From Stenotrophomonas sp. UBA7346 (GTDB lineage Bacteria > Pseudomonadota > Gammaproteobacteria > Xanthomonadales > Xanthomonadaceae), in the NCBI GenBank assembly GCA_002471015.1, contig DKPB01000055.1, forward strand, positions 1-64,000: a stretch of DNA of 64,000 nucleotides, read 5' to 3'. The position numbers and the translations under genes were made by a program. Position 1 is the stretch's first letter; every line of letters starts with the position of its first letter. Of the stretch, positions 1-8,929 are shown piece after piece. The notes below the pieces were generated by a model. The model had not been told where the DNA came from. It did not search any database and was given only the letters and a program-made list of their open reading frames with translations.

Positions 1-114
1 TGCCCCGAAGGGGCGGATGAGGGAGAGCTTTTGCTTTTCTGGCCGGTAGCCAATTTCATTGATGCTGCTTCAGCTTTGCCCTCACCCCAACCCCTCTCCC
101 GGAGGGAGAGGGGC
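1..114. repeat. Two palindromic intergenic repeats at the window start
   Basis: The first bases carry a CCCCGAAGGGG hairpin followed by GCGGATGAGGG. Positions 79-114 carry CCCTCACCCC followed by the palindrome CCCCTCTCCCGGAGGGAGAGGGG. Both types recur between genes across the window. No gene is visible here. The second lies directly after the stop of the DUF4198 gene and may act as its 3' hairpin. Confidence 0.7.
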
Positions 115-122
115 TTTCAGCT

Positions 123-929
123 TTACTGCGGCAGTACTTCCAGGGTGGCGACGTAGCTCAGGCGGCGGACGTTGGCCTGCGGGATCGAGGTCTTGTTGTC
201 CTCGGTGCCGGTCTCCATCCAGTACATGCCGGCCTGCGGCCAGGTCACCGAGAACTCGCCGTTGGCGTCGGTGGTGACCTTGATCTCTTCCTGGGCGTTG
301 CGGTAACGGGTGGCACCGCGGGTGATTTCCACTTCCAGGCCCGCCTGCGGCTTGCCGTCGACCAGCAGCTGGAACTTGCTGCTTTCACCGGCGAACAGGT
401 CATTCGGGTGGCCGCTGGCTACCAGCTCGATGCCCTTGCCGGTGGGCTTGAGCGCCGTGGCATTCGGGCTGCCATTGGTGACAAAGGTTTCCACGCGGCC
501 GGCGGTCTCGGAGACCTTCAGGTCCTTGGCGTCCTTCGGCACTTCGGTAGCAAAGCCGGCCGCATTGCCGCGCCAGCGCTTGGGCTTGCCATCTTCCTGC
601 CAGTTGGCCATCAGGCCGGCATTGACGTTGGCCAGACGGTAGGTGCCCTGCTGGGTCAGCTCGACGTCGAACACGCTGCGCAGCTTGCCGGTGGCCACGT
701 TCTGCGGCTGCACGACGCTGCCATCCGGGGCGGTGATCACCAGGTTGTCGATGCGCAGCGGCACATGGTTGAAATAGAACAGGTCGTTGGACACGGCCGC
801 GTCCACGGTGATCCACGGGTTGGCACCGGCGATGACGGTCTGCGACGGCTGCAGCCAGGCCTTGTGGGCGGCAGCGGAGAAGGGCAGTACCGCGGCAATG
901 GCAGCGGCAAGCAGGAGGGAACGCTTCAT
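123..929 (-). CDS. DUF4198 domain periplasmic protein
   Basis: Encodes 268 residues with a clear signal peptide (basic MKR start, hydrophobic core, AAA-H cleavage near residue 21). The body is a beta-rich DUF4198 protein, a secreted family often found beside metal or iron uptake genes. The biochemical role is unknown. The ATG at 927-929 is chosen because a signal peptide follows it and ACGGAG precedes it; the longer open frame upstream overlaps the neighbouring gene. It is the last gene of a three-gene operon with the DUF2271 and PepSY-TM genes and a Fur box upstream, which suggests an iron-starvation role in the periplasm. Confidence 0.85.
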   Translation of the reverse strand: MKRSLLLAAAIAAVLPFSAAAHKAWLQPSQTVIAGANPWITVDAAVSNDLFYFNHVPLRIDNLVITAPDGSVVQPQNVATGKLRSVFDVELTQQGTYRLANVNAGLMANWQEDGKPKRWRGNAAGFATEVPKDAKDLKVSETAGRVETFVTNGSPNATALKPTGKGIELVASGHPNDLFAGESSKFQLLVDGKPQAGLEVEITRGATRYRNAQEEIKVTTDANGEFSVTWPQAGMYWMETGTEDNKTSIPQANVRRLSYVATLEVLPQ

Positions 930-954
930 CGGTTGGCTCCGTTGGTAAGAGGGA

Positions 955-1476
955 TCAGGGCTTGATGGCGAGGGTGACGGCGCCGAGTTCGGAGGTGCCT
1001 TGGGCACTGCCGTTCTGCGCACCACGTGCCGGCCAGCTGAAGGGGATCTTGACCAGCTCGCGGCCACCGACTTCGCGCACGGCTTCCACCACCAGGGTGT
1101 ACTGGCCGGCGGGCAGGGCGCGCAACTGCGGCTGGCGGTCGTTGAAGCTGAGCTGGTGCTTGCCGACCGGGCGGGTCGGGCCGGTGACGCCATCCACCGG
1201 CACCTGCAGGTTGCGGCCGCTCTTGCGCCACCACTGGCGCAGGTCCGGCAGCCACTTGGTGCCATGGCCTTCGGCGGTGTCACGCAGCTGGTACCAGACC
1301 GACAGGTTGGCGGCCACCTGCTGGTCGGCACCTTCGATCCATACCGCGACATACGGGCGGTGGTATTCGGCCACGTTGAGCTTGGGCACTTCGACGTTGA
1401 CGTCGAGGCTGGCGGCATAGGCAGCGGGGGCGGTGGCGATCAGGCCACTGAGGGCGATGGTCAGGGTGACGCGCAT
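955..1476 (-). CDS. DUF2271 domain periplasmic protein
   Basis: Encodes 173 residues with a signal peptide (MRVTLTIALSGLIATAPAAYA, cleavage near residue 21). The mature part fits DUF2271, a small beta-sandwich family with conserved Trp residues seen here at W46, W61 and W75. Such proteins are usually encoded with PepSY-associated membrane proteins and TonB receptors. It lies 25 bp from each neighbour in one minus-strand operon. The function is not known; a periplasmic accessory of iron or flavin-linked metabolism is an inference from context. Confidence 0.85.
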   Translation of the reverse strand: MRVTLTIALSGLIATAPAAYAASLDVNVEVPKLNVAEYHRPYVAVWIEGADQQVAANLSVWYQLRDTAEGHGTKWLPDLRQWWRKSGRNLQVPVDGVTGPTRPVGKHQLSFNDRQPQLRALPAGQYTLVVEAVREVGGRELVKIPFSWPARGAQNGSAQGTSELGAVTLAIKP

Positions 1477-1501
1477 GATGCGACTCCGGAGAGAAAGACG
1501 G

Positions 1502-2146
1502 TCAATGGATGAGGAGCAGGGCGATCAGCAGCGGGATCAGCAAACCCAGGCCGACCAGCGGCCAGGTCATGCGCCGCTGCCGCGCATGCAGATGCAACAG
1601 GAACAGGCCGGTGATGCAGAACACCAGGCAGGCCACTGCAAAGACGTCGAGGAACCAGCCCCAGCCCGGGCCCGCATTGCGGCCCTTGTGCAGGTCATTG
1701 AAATAAGAGACCCAGCCGCGACGGGTTTTTTCGAACTCCACCGCGCCGGTTTCGCGGTCGATGCTCAACCAGGCATCGCTGCCGGGGCCGGGCATGGACA
1801 AATAGATTTCTTCCGGCGACCACTCGGCCTCGCGGCTGCCAATGGACACTTCCAGGCGATTGGATAGCCAATCCGCTACGCGCGCGGGCAGTGGTGCGTT
1901 GCCGTCTTCGCGATCACCCAGGGCCTTGAGCACCGGCGCTGGCAGTTCCAGTTGCTGGTTCTGCACCTGCGGCTTGGCTTCGATCCTGGATGCGTGATTC
2001 AGGGTGATGCCGGTGATGGAGAACAACAGCATGCCGATCAGGCATACCGCCGAGCTGATCCAGTGCCACTGGTGCAGGGTGCGCAGCCAGAAACCACGGC
2101 TGGCCTGTTGTTGCACGGTGGTGGCGGTGCTGCGGTCTGCGGACAC
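1502..2146 (-). CDS. PepSY-associated TM helix protein
   Basis: Encodes 214 residues. One hydrophobic helix follows the motif LRTLHQWHWISS near residue 25, a periplasmic domain of about 100 residues follows, and two more helices lie near the C-terminus (from FLDVFAVACLVFC on), ending in LLIH. This is the architecture of PepSY-associated TM proteins, and the conserved His residues in helix 1 and the HLHARQRR loop suggest haem or metal ligands. Related proteins accompany siderophore receptors and are proposed to reduce or handle iron in the inner membrane. First gene of the operon, with a Fur-box match about 40 bp upstream. Confidence 0.85.
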   Translation of the reverse strand: MSADRSTATTVQQQASRGFWLRTLHQWHWISSAVCLIGMLLFSITGITLNHASRIEAKPQVQNQQLELPAPVLKALGDREDGNAPLPARVADWLSNRLEVSIGSREAEWSPEEIYLSMPGPGSDAWLSIDRETGAVEFEKTRRGWVSYFNDLHKGRNAGPGWGWFLDVFAVACLVFCITGLFLLHLHARQRRMTWPLVGLGLLIPLLIALLLIH

Positions 2147-2184
2147 GGGAATAGGCGGTGTTGAAGGCGGACAATTAGAGCATT

Positions 2185-2204
2185 AATGAGAATGATTCGC
2201 AATT
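2185..2204 (-). promoter_or_regulatory. Putative Fur box before the PepSY-TM operon
   Basis: The sequence AATGAGAATGATTCGCAATT resembles the Fur consensus (repeats of GATAAT around one base) and sits about 40 bp before the PepSY-TM start. It is AT-rich in a GC-rich background, and the operon's gene types are iron-linked. Confidence 0.65.
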
Positions 2205-2217
2205 TGTGAAGGTGCTT

Positions 2218-2369
2218 CGCCCCCCCTCCCTTTGCCGCAGGCAAGGGGAGGGCCGGGGGGATGGTTTTTGATCTGGCTGTTGCCTTGGTTCTTTGCTTCA
2301 CGTCAGAAGCAAGATCAAAAGCTACCCCTCGCCAACCCTCCCCTTCACTGCATGAAAGGGAGGGGTTGG
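2218..2369. repeat. Pair of CCCTCCC/GGGAGGG palindromic repeats
   Basis: Two related palindromes lie in the gap between the PepSY-TM operon and the TonB receptor. One is CCCCTCCCTTTGCCGCAGGC followed by AAGGGGAGGG; the other is CCCTCCCCTTCACTGCATGA followed by AAGGGAGGGG. They face opposite ways. The same family recurs near 13.2, 41.8 and 54.3 kb. No gene is supported between 2205 and 2456. Confidence 0.7.
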
Positions 2370-2456
2370 TTCTGCTGGTGGTAACGCTTGAGGAGGTGTG
2401 GCGTTGACACGGGAAGCGCGTCCCCTGTGCGGCGCACAAGGGAGGGAGCCCACCCT

Positions 2457-4877
2457 TTAGAAGCTCAGGTTCACGCTCAGCCAGAAGCTGCGTGCCTTGT
2501 CCTTGTTGTTGTAATCGTCCTCGAACAGCACTTCGTTGGTGGCGTCACCGTAGATGCCGCTGCCGTCCAGATCGTTGAACACGGTCTGGTAGGTGGTGAA
2601 GTCGCGGTCCAGCAGGTTGTTGATGCGGGCGTTGATCTTCATCCACTGGGTGGCCTGGAACGAAGCACCAAGATGGAACACGGTGTAGTCCTTGTAGTAC
2701 AGCTCCTGGCCGGTGATCGCACTGACGCCGCGGTAGCGCTTGGAGCGTGCTTCGCTGGTCACGAACAGGTTGAAGCGGTCGCTTACCTGCCAGTCGAAGG
2801 TGGCATTGGCCATGTGCTTGGCGCTCAGGCCAAGCGGACGGCCCTTGTCGGCACCGCTCTTCTGCTCGCTGTCGGTATAGGTGTAGTTGGCACGCAGGCC
2901 GAAGCGGTCGCTGATCTCCCAGCGGCCGGCCACTTCCGCACCCTGGATCACCACTTCATCGATGTTCACCGTCTTGGTGCTGGTCGCATAGCCCAGATCG
3001 GCGTACTCGCCGGTGCTGGTACAGACCAGCGACAGGCCAGTGCCGCAGGGCTGGGTGGAGATCTTGTCGTCGAACTTGTTGTGGAACAGGGTGGCATTGA
3101 AGTTGTGGCCATCCGGGTGTTGCCAGTACACCGCCAGTTCGGTGCTGGTGCTGGTCTCAGGCTTCAGGTCGGGGTTGCCGAACATCGGCGAGGTGCCCTG
3201 GCCGCCAAAACCGGTGACGCCGTCATACAGCTGGGTGGTCTTGGGGGTCTTGAAGCCGGTGCTGACACCGCCCTTGACCGTCCACTGCGGGCTGACGGTG
3301 TACACGCCGTACAGGCGCGGGCTCAGGTGGTCGCCGAACACTTCATGGTCGTCGAAGCGCAGGCCGTAGGTGATGGCCAGCGGTTCGATCACCGTCCAGG
3401 TATCCTCGGCGAACAGCGAATACATGTTGTGCTCCTGCTTGCGGCCCGGATCGCCGGCTTCGGTGCCGAACACGCCGTCGGTCAGTTCGCCACGGATCAC
3501 CTGGGTGCCAAACACCGCAACGTGTTCGCCGGCAGCCTGGAACGGCATGTCGACCTTGGCGTCCAGGGTGTACTGCGCGCTCTCCAGTACACGCTTGGGG
3601 CGCGGCAGGAAGGTGGAAGCGGCCAGCGCACGACGATCGGCCAGGCTCATGCCGGCATAAGGACCGGTGCCGTCGACCATCTGCAGCAGGTGCTCGCGCT
3701 CGGCCACGGTGAACGGCATGGTGCGGCCGTCATTGTTGGTGGCCACGTGTGCCAGCGAGACGAAGCTGTTGCCAAAGCCCCACTTGCCTTCGTGGGTCAG
3801 TGCCCAGGCATCGCGGGTGAATTCCTGGGTGGGGCCGTAACCTGCACGCGGGTTGGCGCGGCGTGACCAGGTGCCACCGTTGTTGCCGCAGGCAGTGGCA
3901 TTGTTGCCGGCCGCGCCCAGGCAGAAGTTGCCGGCGGTGAAAATGCTGCTGATGCTGTCGACCGTGCCGACCGGGTATTCCTCTTCGCCGGCATCGTTGA
4001 TCTTGATCGAGTTGTCGTATTCCTGGCGCGAGGTGTCGTAGTCCAACGTGATGGTCTGCGCCTCGGTCGGGGTCCACGCCAAGGTAATGCCGCCGGCCTT
4101 GTTGGTGTTGTCCACGGTCTTGCCGCCGGCACCAAAGCCCAGTGCACGGTTGTGCTGGTTGCCCGCCGGGTCGGTCACCGACGAATAGACCGGGTTGGAG
4201 GCATCGCGGTCATACCAGCTGGCGCGTGCGCTGAGGTTGAGCTTGCCCGGCAGCAGCGGGCCGGTGACGAACAGGTCGGCGGTACGGTCGTCGCCGAACT
4301 GGTCATCGGTCTCGAAGCTGCGGGCCAGGGTGGCCGAGCCGTGCCAGCTGTCCAGGGTGCGCTTGGTGATGACATTGATCACGCCGCCCATCGCATCGGC
4401 GCCGTACAGGGTGGAGGCGGGGCCGCGGATCACTTCGATGCGCTCGATCGCATCCAGCGGCGGGATGTGGTTGAACTGGTTGCCGCCGAAGTTGTTCGGG
4501 TAGATGTCGCCATGGTTGTTCTGGCGGCGGCCGTTGATCAGGATCAGCGTGTAGTCCGAGCCCATGCCGCGCATCGAGATGCTGCCCTGGCCGGTCTTGT
4601 CGCGGGTCTCGCCGACGTCCACGCCTTCCAGGTCACGCACGGCATCAAGCAGGGTGATGTACGGGCGCTTGGCCAGTTCTTCCTGGGTGATGACCGAGAT
4701 GCTGGCCGGGGCATCGGTGATCTTCTGCTCGAAGCCGCTGGCGGTGACGACGACCTTGTCCAGCGTGGTTGGCGCGCCGCTGCCGTTGGCATGGGCGCTG
4801 GCGCTGATGGCGCCGAGCACGGCGAGGCTGAGCAGGTGGCGGGAAACGGACACACGGTGGCGCTGGCGCAGGGCCAT
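2457..4877 (-). CDS. TonB-dependent receptor, FepA/IrgA-like
   Basis: Encodes 806 residues: signal peptide (ending SASAHA), a TonB-box-like DKVVVTAS near residue 40, a plug domain (about 50-170) with the typical IRGPASTLYGADAMGGVINV segment, then a 22-strand barrel ending in the terminal Phe of VNLSF. Plug motifs such as SMRGMGSDYTLILINGRR are close to the FepA/IrgA/CirA type that imports ferric catecholates, so a ferric siderophore is the likely ligand. A small membrane-protein gene lies just upstream in the same direction, with a Fur box beyond it. The exact substrate cannot be read from sequence. Confidence 0.9.
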   Translation of the reverse strand: MALRQRHRVSVSRHLLSLAVLGAISASAHANGSGAPTTLDKVVVTASGFEQKITDAPASISVITQEELAKRPYITLLDAVRDLEGVDVGETRDKTGQGSISMRGMGSDYTLILINGRRQNNHGDIYPNNFGGNQFNHIPPLDAIERIEVIRGPASTLYGADAMGGVINVITKRTLDSWHGSATLARSFETDDQFGDDRTADLFVTGPLLPGKLNLSARASWYDRDASNPVYSSVTDPAGNQHNRALGFGAGGKTVDNTNKAGGITLAWTPTEAQTITLDYDTSRQEYDNSIKINDAGEEEYPVGTVDSISSIFTAGNFCLGAAGNNATACGNNGGTWSRRANPRAGYGPTQEFTRDAWALTHEGKWGFGNSFVSLAHVATNNDGRTMPFTVAEREHLLQMVDGTGPYAGMSLADRRALAASTFLPRPKRVLESAQYTLDAKVDMPFQAAGEHVAVFGTQVIRGELTDGVFGTEAGDPGRKQEHNMYSLFAEDTWTVIEPLAITYGLRFDDHEVFGDHLSPRLYGVYTVSPQWTVKGGVSTGFKTPKTTQLYDGVTGFGGQGTSPMFGNPDLKPETSTSTELAVYWQHPDGHNFNATLFHNKFDDKISTQPCGTGLSLVCTSTGEYADLGYATSTKTVNIDEVVIQGAEVAGRWEISDRFGLRANYTYTDSEQKSGADKGRPLGLSAKHMANATFDWQVSDRFNLFVTSEARSKRYRGVSAITGQELYYKDYTVFHLGASFQATQWMKINARINNLLDRDFTTYQTVFNDLDGSGIYGDATNEVLFEDDYNNKDKARSFWLSVNLSF

Positions 4878-4995
4878 GGGAATACCTCGATCAAGGAATG
4901 CAGGTTGCAGCCGCCATCACCACAGGCGCGGGCGCGTGCAGGGGCGAGCTGGGAAGATAGAGAGGGGTGAAGCGGAAACGACTACGCGCGGAGCG

Positions 4996-5409
4996 TCAGC
5001 TCAACGGTGGCGCCTGCCCGCGTTGCTGGCGCGGACTGGCCAATGCATGGGCAATGACCGGCTCGGATACCGGGATGGCCGTGCGGATGGGGGTGTCGTC
5101 GACCGCTGCAGACAGCAGTGGCTGTACATCAGGCTGGGGCTGGACTGCGCGTGGCGCGCGCAGCTGTCCTACCCGGCGCAGTTTGGCCGGGCTTTCTTCT
5201 TCCAGGTGGCGTTCGCCGCCTTGACGTTCTTCAGCGGGTGCCGACGCATGGCCGGTTTCCGCCATACCGGACCGGGACAGCTGGATGCCGCTCTCGCAGA
5301 GCCCAGCCAGCAGCGACAGCAGCAGCAACAGGCACAAGACCAGCGGGCGCAGGCTGACGACGCCGGAAACGGCGTGGCGCGGTGCGTGCTGGCGCTGTGG
5401 TTGGTGCAT
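4996..5409 (-). CDS. Small membrane-anchored protein next to a siderophore receptor
   Basis: Encodes 137 residues: a basic N-terminus, one strong hydrophobic segment (residues about 20-38, rich in Leu, VLCLLLLLSLLAGLC), then a charged Pro/Ala-rich tail with no recognised domain. It lies 118 bp upstream of the FepA-like receptor in the same direction, and a palindromic Fur box sits about 85 bp before its start. These features support a real Fur-controlled gene although no family is recognised. A periplasmic helper of the receptor is only an inference. The start could lie slightly downstream. Confidence 0.55.
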   Translation of the reverse strand: MHQPQRQHAPRHAVSGVVSLRPLVLCLLLLLSLLAGLCESGIQLSRSGMAETGHASAPAEERQGGERHLEEESPAKLRRVGQLRAPRAVQPQPDVQPLLSAAVDDTPIRTAIPVSEPVIAHALASPRQQRGQAPPLS

Positions 5410-5494
5410 GCGTATCCCCGGATGGCGGACGCGGCGACAGGGGCCGACGTGCGCGGTGCGGCATTGTAGATACGATTCGTTAACTTTTGCAAGT

Positions 5495-5514
5495 GAGAAT
5501 TGATATCAATTTGA
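5495..5514 (-). promoter_or_regulatory. Putative Fur box, perfect palindrome core
   Basis: GAGAATTGATATCAATTTGA contains the perfect 14-bp palindrome AATTGATATCAATT (5498-5511). This fits the Fur consensus and stands out from the GC-rich surroundings. It precedes the small membrane-protein gene and the FepA-like receptor, which it probably controls. Confidence 0.65.
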
Positions 5515-5555
5515 CGAATATCAAACGCTGATCGGCATCATCTGTGGCCGCCGAC

Positions 5556-5685
5556 GTAGCCCGGGTAAGCGCGGCGCAACGCTCAGAACAGCCCCAACCG
5601 CGAGCGCCCCCTGGGAGGCGGGGATCTATCGGATTTTCTGCGGTGGGCCCCGCGACCCCGGGTGCGCTGCGCTTACCCGGGCTAC
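5556..5685. repeat. Inverted pair of GTAG-type REP sequences (REPIN-like)
   Basis: GTAGCCCGGGTAAGCGCGGC at 5556-5575 is matched in the opposite orientation by GCGCTTACCCGGGCTAC ending at 5685, about 75 bp later. Each half begins with GTAG at its outer end, the hallmark of REPs mobilised by RAYT transposases. An almost identical pair lies at 54855-54986. Confidence 0.75.
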
Positions 5686-5715
5686 GCACTCTCTGCCGGC
5701 GGCTCTATGTGTTGC

Positions 5716-6402
5716 TCAGGTTTCGGCCCACTGCCGCAGCAGGTTGTGATAGATGCCGGTCAGGCTGACCAGGGAGGGGTGTTGCGGGCAATCCTGGGTG
5801 AGCTGCTGGATGGAGGTGTCCATCTCCCACAGCAGGCGGCGGTGGGCATCGTCACGGACCATGCTCTGCACCCAGAAGAACGAGGCCAGGCGCGCGCCGC
5901 GCGTCACCGGCTGCACCTTGTGCAGGCTGCTGGACGGGTAAACCACCAGGTCACCGGCCGGCAGCTTCACTTCGTGCTCGCCGTAGGTGTCGCTGATGAT
6001 CAGCTCGCCGCCGTCGTAATCCTCCGGCTCGCACAGGAACAGCGTGCAGGAGATGTCGGAGCGGATATGCGTGCGTTGTGCGCCGTGGCCGACGCTCATT
6101 ACCGAGCCATCGACGTGGAAGCCGTACTCGCCACCGCCGGTGTATCGATTGAAGCGTGGCGGCAGGATGCGCAGCGGCAGTGCCGCGGCGAAGAACAGGG
6201 GATTGCGTTCCAGCGCGCCCAGAACATGCTGGCCCAGCTCGGCCTTCAGCGGTGAGGCATCGGGCAGCTGCAGGTTGCGTTTTACCTGCGCACCTTGATG
6301 GCCAACGGTCTCGCGGCCATCAGCCCAGTCGGCCGCGTCCAGTGCACGGCGGAAACCGGCGACTTCCTCGGCGCTGAGTACATTGGGTATGTGCAGCAAC
6401 AT
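5716..6402 (-). CDS. piuC: Fe(II)/2-oxoglutarate dioxygenase, PiuC/YbiX type
   Basis: Encodes 228 residues, the usual length of PKHD-type hydroxylases. The iron ligands are visible as H96 and D98 (FHVDGS) and H161 (SSLHKV), with R171 as the 2-oxoglutarate contact. The double-stranded beta-helix core runs from about 80 to 180. The family is encoded beside Fiu/PiuA catecholate receptors and is induced by iron limitation. Here it is 53 bp downstream of the Fiu-like receptor on the same strand, probably one operon. The physiological substrate is unproven in the family. Confidence 0.9.
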   Translation of the reverse strand: MLLHIPNVLSAEEVAGFRRALDAADWADGRETVGHQGAQVKRNLQLPDASPLKAELGQHVLGALERNPLFFAAALPLRILPPRFNRYTGGGEYGFHVDGSVMSVGHGAQRTHIRSDISCTLFLCEPEDYDGGELIISDTYGEHEVKLPAGDLVVYPSSSLHKVQPVTRGARLASFFWVQSMVRDDAHRRLLWEMDTSIQQLTQDCPQHPSLVSLTGIYHNLLRQWAET

Positions 6403-6455
6403 GGCGGTCTTTCCGAAAAGGGCGCAGGGGAGTGTAAGCCCCTGCGCCCGTCTGA

Positions 6456-8774
6456 TCAGAAGCGGAAGTCCGCGCTGAACATGAAGGTACGCGGGGTACC
6501 AGGGGTGTAGCGGTAACCGCTCTTGTTGATCGCGGCGACGTACTGCTTGTCGAACAGGTTGTAGGCGTTCAAACGCAGCACCAGGTTGTCATTGACTGCG
6601 TAGGAGGCCACGGCGTCATAGACGGTGTAGGACTTGACGAAGGCCGGGGTACCCACGGCACCGTCGGTACCGCGATGCATCTCGCCGGAGTAACGCACGC
6701 CGCCGCCGATGGTCAGGCCGAACGGGAACACGTAGCTGGTCCAGCTGGTGAAGGCATCTTCCGGGGTGTAGGTCAGGTTGTTGCTGCCATCCGCAGTAAG
6801 CAGGCTGCCGGTGTCCACCCGGGTGTTCATGTGGGTGTAGCCAGCAGAAACCGACCAGTTGTCGGTGATCTTGCCGACGGTGGAGATCTCCACGCCCTGG
6901 ACGGTCTTCTGCCCGTTCTGGAAGTAGCCATCGGCGGCGCTGCCGGTGATCTCGTTGGTGACTTCGGTACGGAACAGGGCAACGTTCAGCGCCAAGGCGT
7001 CATCCATGAACGCCCACTTGGTGCCCACTTCGATGGTGCGGGCTTCCTGCGGGTCCATGTTGATGTTGTTGACGTTGCCAGCGGTTTCGTTGAGCTGGAA
7101 GTTGCTGCCGCCCGGGGGCTGCTGCGAGATCGCGTAGTTGGCGTAAAGGCTGACAGCGTCATTGGCCCTGTAAAGCGCGCCGATCTTCCAGTTGATCAAG
7201 GTGTCGGAATCTTCCTGCGAAGGCAGGGCGATGACGGTGCCGGCAGGGTTGGTGCCGCAAGCCGGGCCGCCGCGGCCGCCGCAGACAGCAGCGCTGGCAT
7301 ATTCGGTCTTGTAATGATCGGCACGAATGCCGGCGGTCAGCATGAAGCTTTCGCTGAACTTCAAGGTGTCGAATACATACAGCGAGGAAGTAGTGGTCTG
7401 GCCACGCGTGTCGGCACCAGTACGGCTCGAAGTCAGGCCGGAGGCATTCCAGTCCGGGTTGTAAAGGTTGGCCGGGCCCCAAGCTGCACCAGCGGTACCG
7501 GCATGGCCCCAGGACTTCTGCTCTTCCTTGGCGAACTCCAGGCCAGTAGTCAGGTTGTGCTGGATGCTGCCGGTGCTGAAGTCGGCACGCAGGTTCAACT
7601 GGTCGGTCAGGATGGTGTTTTCCTGATCCTTGTAGGTCAGGGTGCTGCGATTCATCGTGTAGGTAGACAGGTCATTGATATCTGTCCACTTGATGTTGCC
7701 ACTGATCGGGTTGGTTGCAGTGCCGCCGGTGGACATGAATGCCGTCAGCAGATAGTCCTGCTCGGTCTTGCCCCAACGCGCGGTGTTGGTCAGCTTCAGC
7801 GTGTCGGAGAAATCATGTTCGAAGCGGAAGGTCGCCTGCTGCGAGGTCACGTCATCGTGGTCGTAGCGGGTGCCGTAGAAGTTCTCGGGGTTCACCGGAT
7901 GACCGGCCAACTGCTCCAGGCCCGGCTGCGGAGTCCAGCCCGGCAGGCCGATGGTCGGCACGAAGCCGTCGGGGATGTTGTCCTGCTTCAGGTACTGCAG
8001 GTTGAGGAAGTAGCGGGTGTCCGTGCCCAGGCCGAAGCCGAACGACGGCGCAAAGCCCCAGCGCTTGTTGTTGACGTGGTCACGTCCGGCCACATCGCTG
8101 TCCTGCCACATGGCGTTCAGACGCAGCGCTGCAGTGGCGCCCAGGGTCTGGTTCCAGTCGGCGGTAGCGCGCTGCTGACCATCGGTGCCGGCGGTGAGGC
8201 TGCCTGCGATCGCATCGCGCAGGTTGGCCTGCTTGCTGATCATATTGATCGCGCCGGTGGGCGCGGTGCGGCCGATGTCGGTACCGGCCGGGCCTTTCAG
8301 CACTTCGACCTGTTCGGTGTTGAAGACGTCACGGGAGATCGAGCCGAGGTCGCGGATGCCGTCGACCAGGATGCTGCTGGAACTGTCGAAGCCGCGCATG
8401 TAGACGGTGTCACCGGTGCTGGTGTTGCCGTTCTCACCTGCATAGAAGGTGCCCACGCCGGCGCTGTTGCGCAGTGCTTCGGTCAGGGTGGTGGCACCCT
8501 GCTGGTTGAACAGGTCGCTGGTGATCACCTGGATGGTCTGCGGGGTGTTCTGCAGGGTCTGGGTGTACTTGTTGGAGGCGGACTTCTCGGCCCGGAAGCC
8601 GTTCATCGCATGCACCTCGACCTGGTCCAGGGTCTTGGCTTCCTGGGCGCCGGCCAAGCCAGGCAGGGTTGCCAGGCTGAGGCCGGTGATCAGGCTGGCC
8701 GTGGTCGAGGCCAAGGCCAAGGCGCTGATGCGCGGCGCGGTGCTGCTGTGCTTGCGGCTTTTGATATGGGTCAT
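6456..8774 (-). CDS. TonB-dependent siderophore receptor, Fiu/PiuA-like
   Basis: Encodes 772 residues from the ATG at 8772-8774; the open frame runs 32 codons further, but the signal peptide (ending PGLAGAQ) follows this ATG. A TonB box lies near LDQVEVHAMNGF. The plug (about 65-200) contains TLTEALRNSAGVGTF and ILVDGIRDLGS, typical of the Fiu/FhuE/FpvA siderophore class. The barrel ends MFSADFRF with terminal Phe. The piuC-like gene follows directly, the classic arrangement for receptors of catecholate monomers and related siderophores. Outer membrane, energised by TonB-ExbBD. Confidence 0.92.
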   Translation of the reverse strand: MTHIKSRKHSSTAPRISALALASTTASLITGLSLATLPGLAGAQEAKTLDQVEVHAMNGFRAEKSASNKYTQTLQNTPQTIQVITSDLFNQQGATTLTEALRNSAGVGTFYAGENGNTSTGDTVYMRGFDSSSSILVDGIRDLGSISRDVFNTEQVEVLKGPAGTDIGRTAPTGAINMISKQANLRDAIAGSLTAGTDGQQRATADWNQTLGATAALRLNAMWQDSDVAGRDHVNNKRWGFAPSFGFGLGTDTRYFLNLQYLKQDNIPDGFVPTIGLPGWTPQPGLEQLAGHPVNPENFYGTRYDHDDVTSQQATFRFEHDFSDTLKLTNTARWGKTEQDYLLTAFMSTGGTATNPISGNIKWTDINDLSTYTMNRSTLTYKDQENTILTDQLNLRADFSTGSIQHNLTTGLEFAKEEQKSWGHAGTAGAAWGPANLYNPDWNASGLTSSRTGADTRGQTTTSSLYVFDTLKFSESFMLTAGIRADHYKTEYASAAVCGGRGGPACGTNPAGTVIALPSQEDSDTLINWKIGALYRANDAVSLYANYAISQQPPGGSNFQLNETAGNVNNINMDPQEARTIEVGTKWAFMDDALALNVALFRTEVTNEITGSAADGYFQNGQKTVQGVEISTVGKITDNWSVSAGYTHMNTRVDTGSLLTADGSNNLTYTPEDAFTSWTSYVFPFGLTIGGGVRYSGEMHRGTDGAVGTPAFVKSYTVYDAVASYAVNDNLVLRLNAYNLFDKQYVAAINKSGYRYTPGTPRTFMFSADFRF

Positions 8775-8929
8775 GGTGATGATCGGTAGTGAGAAGGGGA
8801 AGCAGGACGACCGCCGCGGCCTGCTGGCGCGGGGGTAGGAAACGGTTCGTTGAAGCGGGCCATGCGACATGGCGCAGACGTTGAACGATGAAAAAACGGC
8901 GGGCCGCAGAGCGCGCCCGCTACAGCTGA

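Noticed and set aside
2388..3866. Long plus-strand frame opposite the FepA-like receptor
   Set aside because: It is antisense to a well-supported receptor gene, has no domain and shows the composition of a high-GC shadow frame.
6675..8789. 704-codon plus-strand frame opposite the Fiu-like receptor
   Set aside because: Antisense shadow of a clear TonB receptor; no start signal or domain.
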